A stretch of 64,000 nucleotides of DNA from Rhyacophila brunnea (taxonomy: Eukaryota > Arthropoda > Insecta > Trichoptera > Rhyacophilidae): contig JAGYXB010000964.1 in NCBI GenBank assembly GCA_022495005.1, positions 310,001 to 374,000 of the forward strand, read 5' to 3'. A program made the translations under genes and the position numbers. The notes below the pieces were generated by a model. The model saw nothing but the letters and a program-made list of their open reading frames with translations, made no database searches and was not told the origin of the DNA. Positions 21,690 through 33,307 of this stretch are shown here, in pieces. Numbering within the stretch: position 1 is the stretch's first letter; each line of letters opens with the position of its first letter.

Positions 21690-23500
21690 AGGCACAAAAT
21701 GTTTTAAAATTTTCATCCATTGATAATATAGAAATGACTATCGACAATATTTCTAGGGCTCTTCTCTTCTTTCATATACAGGAGAATCTGAGGAAGTTAA
21801 TAGTTTTGGGTAGCATTAAGAAACAGAAAAGAAGAGGAAGAAAGATTAAGCTTACAAAACGCAGCCTTTATTTCGCCCTAAGGAGAAGCAGAGGACTATG
21901 ATATAATATGGAGTCTTTGTCGCTCTAAAGATGATTTTAGAATTGTTATTTCGAGGTTTGGTGAGGTGAAGGAGATATAAGTCGCGGATGATGATGGACG
22001 TGTGAGATCGATATGATCAAGAGATATTCTATTAATGATCTGAGAAACATAATTCAAGTGGAATAACAGATGTTCTAATTATGTCGAGTAAAGAACTCGT
22101 GACAGTAGTAGTACGTTTCGTGATGGACTCGATAAGTTGAGTGATGATTCATAGATTGGCATTGTCATTTACATTCATGCAGTAGGTACATGTATTACAA
22201 TAGATATTGTCGTAATTACCAATCAAAACATACACTACTGATCTAGTTATGATTGAAGAAACGCTGACAATTATTATTGGTCTAATATATTATGTTCGTA
22301 TGATTGCTACAGTTCCTCAGATATGGTCTAAATATAATATTTTTTCTTTTCTGGTTTTAATTAAATTTTTTTGTTGATAAATATCGTCAATTTCCATATT
22401 TTGTATGAGAGTAACTCGGCAATGAGAGGTGCATGTTGGCCAAACCATGTTTATATCGAAAAATAAATAAATGGGTAAAAATCAAACAAAAGTGATGGTG
22501 ATATTACAGAGCATTAATACGTCTTAGCGGAGATGGCCAGGGAGCATCGCTCGAAGAACAGATCTTATAGTCATAGTGGTACCAGGAAGATGTAAAAGTA
22601 CCTAAATGACAACCAAGCGCTTGCTGAATCGATGATGGTAGAGTATACGTTTTATAACTTTGCTCATATTTGTACTTTTTAAAGCCTCTTTGCCTGATTA
22701 CCTCGCAGAAAATTAGATCAAACGATATTCACTTGTTTTAACATTTTTGTATGTGGTAATAAATAAATAGATGATATATAGATATAAAAAATATTCTTTT
22801 AGAATATATTACATCATTTTCATCTTAGAGCCGGAGTGCAAAGTTATGAAGCATATACTCTAACCATGGACTGAAGTAGAAAGTCCACAAAACATAGCGT
22901 GACGACGTTTGGAATTTGCGAGGGGCACACGTGTGATATACTCAACTGATTAGGCATAATCGATAGGTGATTATTTTAAATCGATTATACCAATTATAAA
23001 AATATAGATAAGTGGTGTGGGAGGTGCCTGCGTACTATACTCTGCTGTACATATTAGTTTGTATTATATTTTGGTTGAGTGATGAACCGAAACGAATGGT
23101 AATGGCAAGGAAGGACTCTCATAATATAGTATTGAATCGAATCGAATGGTGTTGAGGTAAAGATGATGATGACAGAAACACCATCGACATTTATAGGTTT
23201 TTCACAAATCATACCAACACGACTGATAAACTAAAATACAAAAGCATCTATCTCCATAGCACGACTTAATATATATGCCTTTGTGCAATATCAATGACGC
23301 ACTTGGAAAGCTCTAATAGAAACAAATTAGTGTATTAACATAGTTATGCTATTATTTGAGGCTATTTAAATGCACAACTTACTCATTTTCACAATAATAT
23401 TTACAGTAAGACTTAACGTAAAATAACTAAAATAACATTGGTATGTAGGTCTCTTTTACTACAGACTGATCTTTTCAACTGAATATTTGTATTGTGTATA
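21690..23500. other. Intergenic DNA, no gene seen
   Basis: Slightly purine-rich stretches around 21830-22030 and a patch around 22520-22570 that looks like a very decayed LINE tail. No frame carries domain or splice support. Confidence 0.4.
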
Positions 23501-23501
23501 A

Positions 23502-24216
23502 CAGTGGTATCGAATATATGGTACGCGTGCCACTAGTGGTACGTGAGATGATTTTCCACGGAACGCAAATGATTTATTTTGAAAGGGGAAAGAAATAATA
23601 ATAATAAATGATAGATCTCATTGTATAAAAAACAGCAAGCAAAAACTCTTCAAGAATAAGCATTACGTTTAATGTAAATAATATATAATTGCATGGGTCA
23701 GTCTTTAGGCGTTATGCGTCGCATATAATATCTATAACCTCATCAGGCGGCGGGAGATATATTATGTCGATAGTTTTACAATACTTGCGACCACTGTTGT
23801 AGTGAGACAAATGCCTCATTTGATCGGAGAAATTTTGGCGTCAATTTACACGTAAAGAACCAAACTAAGTAATACAGTAATAAAAAATTTCATTTCTACT
23901 CTAAAAATGGCAGTACCGAATAAAAAAACAAAAACTTGGTGGAGTTTGGAGTAGTATTTCTGCCACAACTGACACAACTGCCACAACGACAGTTTCAAAA
24001 TTGGTGGATCGAAATGAATGGTGTAATTGAAAAGACAAGTAATAAAGCTATATGTGTGCTATGTTCTGTGAGTGATATTTGGAGCATCATCATTTTTAAT
24101 AGAATTCTTAAAAACTACTTTTTTTCTCCATGAAAAACTGCTCGGCACGTCAGACAGTCGAAAAATAATATTTGGGAAATTTTGCCACGCTTACGTAAAA
24201 AGGTTTGCCAACCCTG
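23502..24216. mobile_element. Possible hAT-type relic
   Basis: The left end CAGTGGTATCGAATATATGG and the right end GGTTTGCCAACCCTG both resemble hAT termini (CAG...CTG). Outside bases GTGTATAA and TTGTATAT match at six of eight positions, as expected for an old 8-bp duplication. The two ends are only weakly inverted copies of each other, so they might be from two elements. Confidence 0.4.
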
Positions 24217-24344
24217 TTGTATATCATTATTTTCATAACACTCTTATTGTATCAAGTAGGTTCAACGTACTTATCTACTATTTCCTTCAGCTTTTAGTAA
24301 AGCAACACAATCAACCCAGGATTGCACTAGATGGAAGAAAATTG

Positions 24345-25310
24345 TTCACATTGACTGCTGACTAGATAACTACTTTTTAAATACCGCATTTAAATAGCAT
24401 GCTAATTATATCGAATGGCCACCTAATCGTTACGCGCTAGGTGCGTCTTTAGCGTCCAATGTTAAGCCTGTAATTTCAGTGATCTTCAGTAATGAGGCAA
24501 AGGATATAAAGAGTTATAGCTCTTGTATACGTGCATGGAATTTGTTGTAGCACGGTTTAACCATACTTAAGGCTATACCTCAGTTGAGGCATGGTCTAAA
24601 AAGATCGTGGATAGGCGATGTGCGGATTGCGGGTCGCGGGTGCAAATGACGCATGCCGAACCAAATATAATTTGTCATATAAATCCAACATGCGTCCATT
24701 TAATGTTCTGTTTATTGTTCAGTATGCGGGTACACAAAGCGCTTAACGTCAGCGGACAGCAGAGCCAGTCCAAAAATAAACATTTTCTTTCTTAACTTTC
24801 TTCTTTAAGCACTACGGTGCATGGTTGCAGCATCAGTCCCGTGCGGCTCCGTCTCGGGACGGAATGAGCACTTAAAATCACTTCTTTCAGACACGTTTAA
24901 AGCGTCATAGAAAGCGGCCGTGCATATCCACGGTTGTGCATATATGACGGGTGGTGGTGGGCACTAAAACGTATGTTCTATTAGTAACAATAATAATATA
25001 TTCATTGACATGTTTTCTTTTTCAAGTAAATGGGTAACGTTTTTAGTCATCTTTGCACGATTTAAGAATCAATACCCCCATCACCATCACGAAACAAATT
25101 GACGTATTAACACTTCGACATTCGCTCTCCGAATGCCAGCGAGTCCAAAATTTCGTCGCGCCTATAGTTGAAAATTATTTGTCGTTTCACTGATGTATCA
25201 CCTTAACAACGCCTGTAATTTCAGTGATCTTCAGTAATGAGGCAAAGGATATGAAGAGTTATCGCGCTTGTATACGTGCATCGATTTTGTTGTAGCACGG
25301 TTTAACCAGA
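24345..25310. repeat. Repeat block with a 99-bp direct repeat
   Basis: The segment starting GCCTGTAATTTCAGTGATCT occurs at 24465-24563 and again at 25210-25308 with few differences. Immediately left, 24345-24455 is repeated in reverse orientation at 44934-45050. The 645 bp between the direct repeats is less AT-rich and holds no supported gene. The two 99-bp copies could be remnants of terminal repeats. Confidence 0.55.
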
Positions 25311-25319
25311 ATTAATAAT

Positions 25320-26168
25320 TAGTAATAGTTAATGATTTTATCTTGTTAAAATACTTTATTGGATTCAATTAATTGACAACAATACCTAATGTTGAACAGT
25401 GTTGTTGGTCAAAACCTGACTTACAGTTACTGTGAAATAAGGTTGTTGACGTCACTTATCGATATGATGTCTGAGAGCGGAATGCAGAAACATTTGTCAT
25501 GACTAAAATTTCCATAGCAGAAAACACTATGCAGAAACACTGTCCTTAGTTAAGATCATTTTTATTGAAAATAATACCATATTTAAAAATTCTCGTTAGG
25601 TAAATTAGGTAAATTATTTTATAATCGTTAAACGATGACAAAAATATGACAACTGCATTTTATAAATGCAATAACTATAAATACATATTAATATTTAATT
25701 ATAATACTCTTATGTTTCCGTTATAAGTCATTATACGTGATTCCACAGGCACCACAAGATTTTTTTTTAACATGGTAACACTAGCATCACTTGTCATTCT
25801 TCATCTGGTATTTTGTATTTCTGCGGGCTGGCGTATAAAAATAAAATAATATTCTGCAAGTACATGTCAAACGAATTAACACTATCAATATCCATATTGA
25901 GATACATTGTTAAATGAATTTGAGTGTATGGACTGTGTTAGATACATGCGAATTTATTTTGACAGCAGCTGTCAGTGGTAAATGGTAATACAGAAGGGAG
26001 CGTGTTTATAACAAAAGTAGTCTATGGTTAAGGATTCCTTAACTCTATACTCAGGATTGTCTATAGTTAAGTCATGCTTTTCGGCGACTTATCCTTAGGA
26101 ACGAAATCTTAGATTGTGCATTCCGCTCTCAAATCAGAGTCTTCCCTTCTATTGGCTATATGCTCAAT
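25320..26168. other. AT-rich intergenic DNA, no gene seen
   Basis: No supported frame. Ends at the element starting at 26173. Confidence 0.45.
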
Positions 26169-28120
26169 ATAGCGTCGCTATAGGATTTGTTTCCCGAATA
26201 GACCAAACGTCAATTTTTCAGAAGACGAAAAACAAATTTCATTGTCGTATTATGAAATATCAGTAGATGTATCAATCATTTTTTCTACACTGTATGATTG
26301 CAACATTATCTAAATATAAATTCCAAGAATAATATACTGGTATAAATCAGTAAATGCACAGAAAATGCGTTTTATTTACAAGTACTCGTTGTGGATATTC
26401 GGGAAATTTTTAGCGCTCTCTCAGAATAATGGATATTCGGGACAAAACAAGGACGTTCGGGACTTAAGACCGTAGCGTATTGCTGCACGGCCCACGGATA
26501 ACTGAGTGGTCAAAAAGAACGCACCTCAAATGTTATATTTATTTACACGATAATTGTTAATGATTACTTTTACTATTTAAATACCTAATGATCGTAATAA
26601 CCCAAGTTCGTAGGTAATAATAACATGCGGCATTCGCTTTTTTCGGTTTTTTTCGTAATAAGTAATAAAATAGTTTTTAATAATCTTTTTTTTTATTCAA
26701 CGAATAATTCACAAGATTTAAGAATGTACCATTCTAATTATTGAACATACATAATTTTTAAAATCATTTCTGAGAAAATATATTATAACCAATAGAAAAT
26801 TTTTGAAAAAACCCCGGCACCAAAGACACCCGGCAGGAATCGTCCCTGCATCTCCTGGGTTTACGATCCAGTCCACAAATTATCCACTATGCTACGAGGT
26901 GACATACTTATGACGACAAACTTTAACTATTGGCCTTTTAATACCTGCTCATCAGTATTCTTCAAAATCAAGCGACTATCGGCGATCGGGTTTGGTTTAT
27001 TAAATAAAAGTAGGTATCTACTACTTCAATTACTAACCGACGTCACGGATTTCTCCAATATTTTATGATGGTACTTACTCGTACTTGCTAACAATTTTAT
27101 ATTAATACTTTTTACAAAAAAAAAAAAAAAATCTATGTATATATATCTGTACATTATTATATCTATATAATTCTATAATTAACAATTAAACTTATTACAA
27201 ACCACCAAATAAATATTATATATAATTAACTATTGGAATGACAATTCAAAATATTAGCATCTATAAATTAATTACCATTGGCTGCTAATATTAGGTAGGT
27301 ACCAATATCCTTAGTATATAATATTTACCAAATAAATAGTTACTAACATACATATTAAATTAAATTAACTATCAGCGCATTCAAAAATAAGTAATAGCAT
27401 CGGCTTTATTTTCATAGAAATACCTGGATTAAAAGTAAAATAAAGACAAACAATGTTTAATTAATAATAATTTGAAATAATAATTATTTTTTACGTCATA
27501 GTAGTTGCCGGGTCACACTGTAGAATTCATATAACCGTTGGAATTTTGTGTCATTTATCAAAACAAAATGCAGTTATTTAGGTTAAAATACTCACTTCCA
27601 TAACTTTACTACAAGTTCAGGGCGAACTGGTGATGTATCAGCTATAAATGATCTCTTCAAATTTGATGAATTCACTATTAAAACAATAGTTACTTTAAAA
27701 ACAATATCAATAAGACGAAATTTGAAAGAGCATTCCGGACGGCCGAAAAATATGAAAGTGGGCGTGATTGTTTTAGAGCTGGACAGCGTGAATGTGAGAG
27801 CGAGATGCACGGCGTCAGCGCGGTTTGATTGGCTAAAAGTCATATTCGGGAAATAAAAACTCAGCCAGAGATTTATTTCGACCGAAATTAACTTGGATAT
27901 TCAGGTACGAATAGTTGGACATTCGGGAGAACAACACGGAGTAATTGTAACTTAACATGGCGTATTCGGGTTTTTCAAAAAAATATCTCTGTTCCTAGAT
28001 AAAAATATATTGTTTTTATAAACGATTTCGGTAGAGTTCGATAAAAGAAATTGAACTGCATTGAAATGTCGATTTCGACAAAAATGGATATTCGAGAAAC
28101 AAATCCTATAGCGACGATAG
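26169..28120. mobile_element. 1.9 kb nonautonomous element with 4-bp duplication
   Basis: The ends at 26173 and 28116 are inverted copies over about 27 bp (left CGTCGCTATAGGATTTGTTT; right end the same on the other strand), with ATAG on both outsides (26169-26172, 28117-28120). TATTCGGG-type words cluster near both ends (about 26208, 26397, 26440, 26455 and 27846, 27898, 27920, 27962, 28089), the layout expected for transposase binding sites. No intact transposase was seen. Terminal CGTCG and 4-bp duplications parallel the element at 45114-48929, so both may belong to one superfamily (Sola-like is my guess). Confidence 0.7.
26825..26903 (-). tRNA. tRNA-like pseudogene
   Basis: On the minus strand, GTCACCT pairs imperfectly with GGGTGTC as an acceptor stem. 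TAGCATAGTGGATAA resembles a D-arm/A box, and GCAGGGACGATTCCTGC forms a T-arm with a B box deviating from the consensus at two positions. The anticodon loop is too long (ATCGTAAAC between CTGG and CCAG). It therefore looks like a decayed tRNA or SINE head inside the 26173-28116 element. Confidence 0.4.
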
Positions 28121-28689
28121 GTTGGTTACTGAATAGAGATATATTGTAGGTACTTGCGACATATTCAAAATATAAAATTAGATATAAATCCTAATTAACA
28201 ATAATTATTATTATATTCATATATTTCTCGTTATACAATTATTATTATTGTGAAATTTAATAACAATAAGAAAGTTTACTTCGTTGGTGTGCATTATAAA
28301 TTTATAAATTCCCTCTGGAAAAAAATTTCAAAAGCTTTTGCGAAAATTCGATATTTTTTAATTCAGTTTTCAAACCATTCTTCAGAAGAACTGTTTTTAT
28401 TAGTGACATCTATGAATATCTAATAGAAACTTATCGATTAATATTATTATAGATTTTATTTTCCAAAATTTTTGTGGAAATTATTCGTTCTATACGTCAC
28501 ACAGAGATGGCGTCACAATTTGTAATTATTTATTGTAAGAAACCTGTGATAAAATTATATACCTACTTACCTACTTACTTACTTTCTCGTGAAACTAAGA
28601 TGTGCACAAAATTGTGATCATGATCAAAATGATCAGTTAATTTCAATAGTAAGTATGTATTTTACAACTTTTACACGCTGGTATTCATG

Positions 28690-29135
28690 TTTGTCCAGTA
28701 CATTTGTTTTCATGTTTGTCCAAGATTTGTATTGGACGATTGAAGATGTTTAACTAACTTCCCGACTATCTAGACATTTGAAACTTTTAGAATATATCAG
28801 AGCACGGCGACAATGCATTCTTTTAATACTTTTAGCCATTTTTAAGCAGAATTGAAGTCATTTTTAGTTAATTCTGTTTTGTATGTAAAGTTATTATTGT
28901 TGGTTGCTAAGGGGGTTCTAGTAACTAAATTATTAATATATACGTGCGTTACTATGGAAATAAATATGAAATGTCAAAATGACATTTCAATATTCTATAA
29001 TATTTATTCAGTACCTATTTCTATCAAGTACCTACTTACAATAAAAAGTTTTTATTAATACAGAAAATTTAAATATTCAAAAGAAAATTTAAAAACGTGG
29101 TAGGTATATAAAAAGTTCTTTTTATCTTGTATTTT
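28690..29135 (+). repeat. Interspersed repeat R3, copy 2
   Basis: Closely matches 54596-55030 and, in reverse, 6736-7330. It ends right before the TTAA of the foldback at 29145. The open frame at 28852 is a chance frame in this repeat. Confidence 0.65.
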
Positions 29136-29140
29136 TTTCC

Positions 29141-30119
29141 TTAAGGGGGGACATGCTCGTCGAAGGTCAAAATTGAATTTTTATTGTATTTTCAAACCAT
29201 GATCCTGGACACTCCTTAAACGTTGTAGATAATCTATTTATTTAATTTTGAAGCCTTATTATCCTTTATAGTTATTATAAACATTTGATGACTGCATAAA
29301 GTATTATTGTCACATAAAATAGTATTCTTTTAAACCTCTCGCTCTAATGTTTTAGAATATAGTCATATTTCGGTACATAACTGTGCAGTGGTGTTAAGAT
29401 TTTTTACATTTATTAATTTTTAAACGCATTTATAAAACCATTAGTATAATTTATTACGAGATAATTTTTGTAAAATATTCACGATAAAAAATTATATTGA
29501 TAATCTCTGTGATCCCAAATTTGACAAGAATTAGGCATTTTATTGTTCAAAAAATCGGCAAGATTAACACATTTGAAGATGATTCTAAAGATATTTATTA
29601 TAAGTTATGTCTTTGACCATTCAAGTGTGATAAACATCTTATGAATAATGATTGCTTTATAATAAATATCTTTAGAATTATCTTCAAATGTGTTAATCTT
29701 GCCGATTTTTTGAATAATAAAATGCCTAATTCTTGTCAAATTTGGGATCACAGAGATTATCAATATAATTTTTTATCGTGAATATTTTACAAAAATTATC
29801 TCGTAATAAATTATACTAATGGTTTTATAAATGCGTTTAAAAATTAATAAATGTAAAAAATCTTAACACCACTGCACAGTTATGTACCGAAATATGACTA
29901 TATTCTAAAACATTAGAGCGAGAGGTTTAAAAGAATACTATTTTATGTAACAAAAATACTTTATGCAGTCATCAAATGTTCAAAATAACTATAAAGGATA
30001 ATAAGGCTTCAAAATTATATAAATAGATTATCTACAACGTTTAAGGAGTGTCCAGGATCATGGTTTGAAAATACAATAAAAACTCAATTTTGACCTTCGA
30101 CGAGCATGTCCCCCCTTAA
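29141..30119. mobile_element. Foldback hairpin element between TTAA sites
   Basis: The element (29145-30115, 971 bp) consists of two almost perfect inverted arms of about 459 bp (29145-29603 and 29657-30115) around a 53-bp spacer. Ends read GGGGGGACATGCTCG and CGAGCATGTCCCCCC, with TTAA on each side. Differences between arms are few (for example around 29310 against 29950), so it is young or kept similar by gene conversion. No open frame. A transcript would fold into a long dsRNA hairpin. Confidence 0.9.
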
Positions 30120-32000
30120 GTGCCTGTGCTAGTTGCCGGCTACCCATAATGCTCGACTTTAACAAACCTAATGGGTATAGAGGGGACGGGATATTTACAT
30201 TGAGATCGTTTGACTATGTAGAAGGTTTACGATATACAATGGGTATTGACAGTGACGTCCTATTAGGAGTAGGCATGTTATACATTCCATAAGGGCGGCA
30301 CATTATAAAGAGCGGCAAACGAAGGGATGGATTCAAATATTACTACTTTGAGAGCTGTAGTCTTTTTCCATGAATCAGACAAAAAAAAACTTGACAAAAT
30401 AACTATTATCGTATTGTTTGTTTATAGCACATGAAAAAAATCACAAGGGTGCCTCCAAAACTTGCCAGTATCACAGACTTCCGCGTACCAAAAACCACCG
30501 CTGTTTGACAGTAGGTTTTATGGAAATGCTCTATTAATGTATCTGTTAGTTTAATGATTTTTGCTATATTTGTCTGCGTAAGATGGCCAAAAATAACTGA
30601 TATAATAGGTCAGTTGGTACCTAACGAATTTGCAGATAATTTAAAACTAAAGATAAAAGGGGATGGTATTATAAGTCTGATTAGGAGCGGTACTTTGCCA
30701 AGGGACGTCACCGGGGATTGAAGACGTTTTCTGGGGGTAATCAAGCTTGGCCCATATTCGGTTGTAGTAACGATGTAGAATCAAAGACAATTATACATTT
30801 TGTACAGTTTATTATAAAAATAGAAAGACAATAAATATTACATTCAGACGGTGCATTATAATTATATTATTTATTACATGTGTGCATTTGTTTTACATAT
30901 TAAACATTAAAAAAACTATTGATTTCGGCTTTAGAAGCCATTTTCTTTCACACCTTTGAATTTTATAAAAAAAATATAACAATCAAATTGAAGAATTGTA
31001 TAATTGTAAACACACATAATAATACTACTCGTTGATTTAGCAATACGTGTTTAAAATTAATTCATTTCAATGTGCGTCAATTTTTTAATTTTTTTTTGTG
31101 GTTCCAAAATATTTTTTATATATGATATATAATTTATTTTTTAGATACTTAATAAAGCTTATTATCTCCATCCAATCCCATCAAACTGTTTCATGGGCTT
31201 ACTACCAAAACGTTCTATCTTATTGAAACAAAATAATATTAATGAGGGGGTCATTCAATTTAGCAGCATTAATCCAGTCAGTTATTAAAATACCACTAAA
31301 TATTTACCTAATAATTTATTAGAATCAAAGCATAAGGTCATTATGGTAGATTATTATATATCACATTTTCCACTTGACATTTGTCATCTTTTTACAGTAT
31401 TCATTATTTTAATAATTCAAATTATAGGTTTTGTATGCAAGTTGTGGAGCTTAAAATCTACTCAATGATTTTGTGGTATTTTCAGCTAAGATTATTTTTA
31501 AATAACACTTCCATATAGGTAGTTAAAGTTATATTTGCATATAATATTATAAATTAATCATAATATACAGAAAAATAACTACCTAAAACAGCCGAAAACT
31601 AACTTTCGATAGTTTTGAACTGTGTTGGTTTTGCTTCTGTAAATCTACCATCATAAATCGCCTGGTGTTCAAATTTAGAACTAAGCTCATCACAGTATAA
31701 AAAGTATTGAATGATAAATGTCAAATGCTAGCGTATGGTACACTCACTCAGCGTAAAACTTATACTCGTGCATAGTAACTTGAAATGAAAAAAATACATA
31801 ATAATGGTAGAAAAATAAAATGACACCATTATGTAATACGGAAATTGAATCGTAATTAAGTTAAATCATTAATATTGTAATAAGGTAGGCACTCTGTAGA
31901 TAATGAAAGATTATTTAAGACAGAGATAGAACGAGGTGTTGATGAACACAATATTGGTCGTAAGTCCACTGTATCAGTGAAATATTTGTATTATTAGTAT
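30120..32000. other. AT-rich intergenic DNA, no gene seen
   Basis: No supported frame. The stretch 30120-30780 is less AT-rich and may be an old repeat. The final 100 bp would be the 3' untranslated region of the minus-strand gene ending at 32001; no canonical AATAAA is evident there. Confidence 0.4.
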
Positions 32001-33305
32001 TTAACCCCAATATCCGTAACTGTGGCTCCAGCCATCATTCCAGCCATCATTCCATCCGTTTCCGTGTCCATATCCACCCCAGTTTCCATATCCACCCCAA
32101 TTCCTTCTGTAGTACCTGAAAATGCGACAAAAACGGTTTAAGAAACTGCATTTTTCAATAACAAATATGAGACCAAAATTAGTTATATGTACATCGTGGA
32201 ATAACACACTAACTCAAATATTTTAACTTTTAAAATACAAGAAACCTCCAATATTTTTGAAATTATTTGATAGGTTTTTAATATTTTTTCTGTAACTTTT
32301 TCTCAGTAAATGACATAATTATTTTGTATTTATATTTTCTAAATTTATAATTCCCACGGTGGCCGCGCGGCTTAAGCGTTGGACTATCATGCCGTGGGTC
32401 CCAGGTTCGAATCCTGGGTCTGGCAAGTACACATACTATTTTTCAATTTGTGTGTGAGTCAGGGTATGGACCTAATAGTTTGAGCAAGTGGCTGACATCC
32501 ATTTCTCGTAAAAACAAAATCTGTTAATACAAACCTCTACTCTGTGGAGGCCCATATGATCCTATTAGGATCGGACATGGTCGGAAAAAAATATTATTGT
32601 ACCTAATGCGCTTTGAAATTTAAATTCAACTATAAAATTAAATTTGATAATAATTGAGGAACTGAGGACAAAAACGACCCAAGTGCATAGGTAACTAACT
32701 ATGTTGAGTAAATATGCATTTTTAAATAATACATAACAATTTTCAATTTTATTTATAATTGGGTATTTATTCTAAAATTTACTAACATTGGAAGATTATT
32801 ATTTCATTTTAACACTTAATCAAGTATCGTGTATTAGTAGTGATACTCTAGTATAGCCTTTTAGCAGTGAAACAACCACAATATAGCACACGTAAATACA
32901 TTGTGACCTCACCGAGAATCAAATCCAGAGCCCCGGATAAAAAGCCAATGCATTACACATTTGACTACCATGGCCATACTTGTTGACGTAAAAACAGCAT
33001 CTAATTATTACGAGTATTTTACTAATATATAACATTTACTCATTTAATACTCGGCTCCTCAATTTATTATTACATCATAAAAATTACCTAGGCCTGTAAT
33101 ATCCTGAATTCCATCCTGAATAATATATTGGCTTGTAGAATCCTCCCCAAATCGTTTCGTCAGTCTTTAAGTCATTTTCAGGGGCACTCTCAAGGTCTTG
33201 GGCATCTTTTGCGGGTGCCTCTGGCTCCACAGCATTCGTCTCGGGAACTGGTACTCCATATGCCATCGCCGCCACTACCAAAACCAGGAATAGACTCAGC
33301 TTCAT
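32001..33305 (-). CDS. Secreted Gly/Trp/Tyr-rich protein
   Basis: Two coding exons on the minus strand: 33305-33088 (donor TAG|GTAATT) and 32115-32001 (acceptor TTTTCAG). An AGG codon spans the junction. The product has 110 residues: signal peptide 1-17, an acidic Pro/Ala/Glu pro-like region 18-52, a Trp/Tyr-containing segment 52-72 and an aromatic-glycine tail 73-110 with NWGGYG repeats and GWND repeats. The segment DLKTDETIWGGFYKPIYY (45-62) resembles the DLxxAE...KPLF core of the gene at 20138. The ATG directly follows a splice acceptor (CCAG), so an untranslated exon lies further upstream. Such Gly/Trp/Tyr-rich exports in insects include antimicrobial, cuticular and silk-like proteins; which applies here is not shown. 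The 972-bp intron holds two SINE-related segments. Confidence 0.8.
32353..32590 (+). repeat. Full-length tRNA-derived SINE (family 1)
   Basis: Near-identical to the copy at 8801: tRNA-like head with a GGTGGCCGCGCGGC A-box region and the B box GGTTCGAATCC, the same body and the GATCCTATTAGGATCGGACA end. It lies in the intron of the minus-strand gene 33305-32001, antisense to it. Confidence 0.85.
32895..32985 (-). repeat. tRNA-like SINE fragment (family 2)
   Basis: On the minus strand, a tRNA-like head ATGGTAGTCAAATGTGTAATG, then CCGGGGCTCTGGATTTGATT and CTCGGTGAGGTCACAATGTA. Same order as at 60836. Lies in the intron of the gene 33305-32001, in sense. Confidence 0.5.
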
Positions 33306-33307
33306 CT

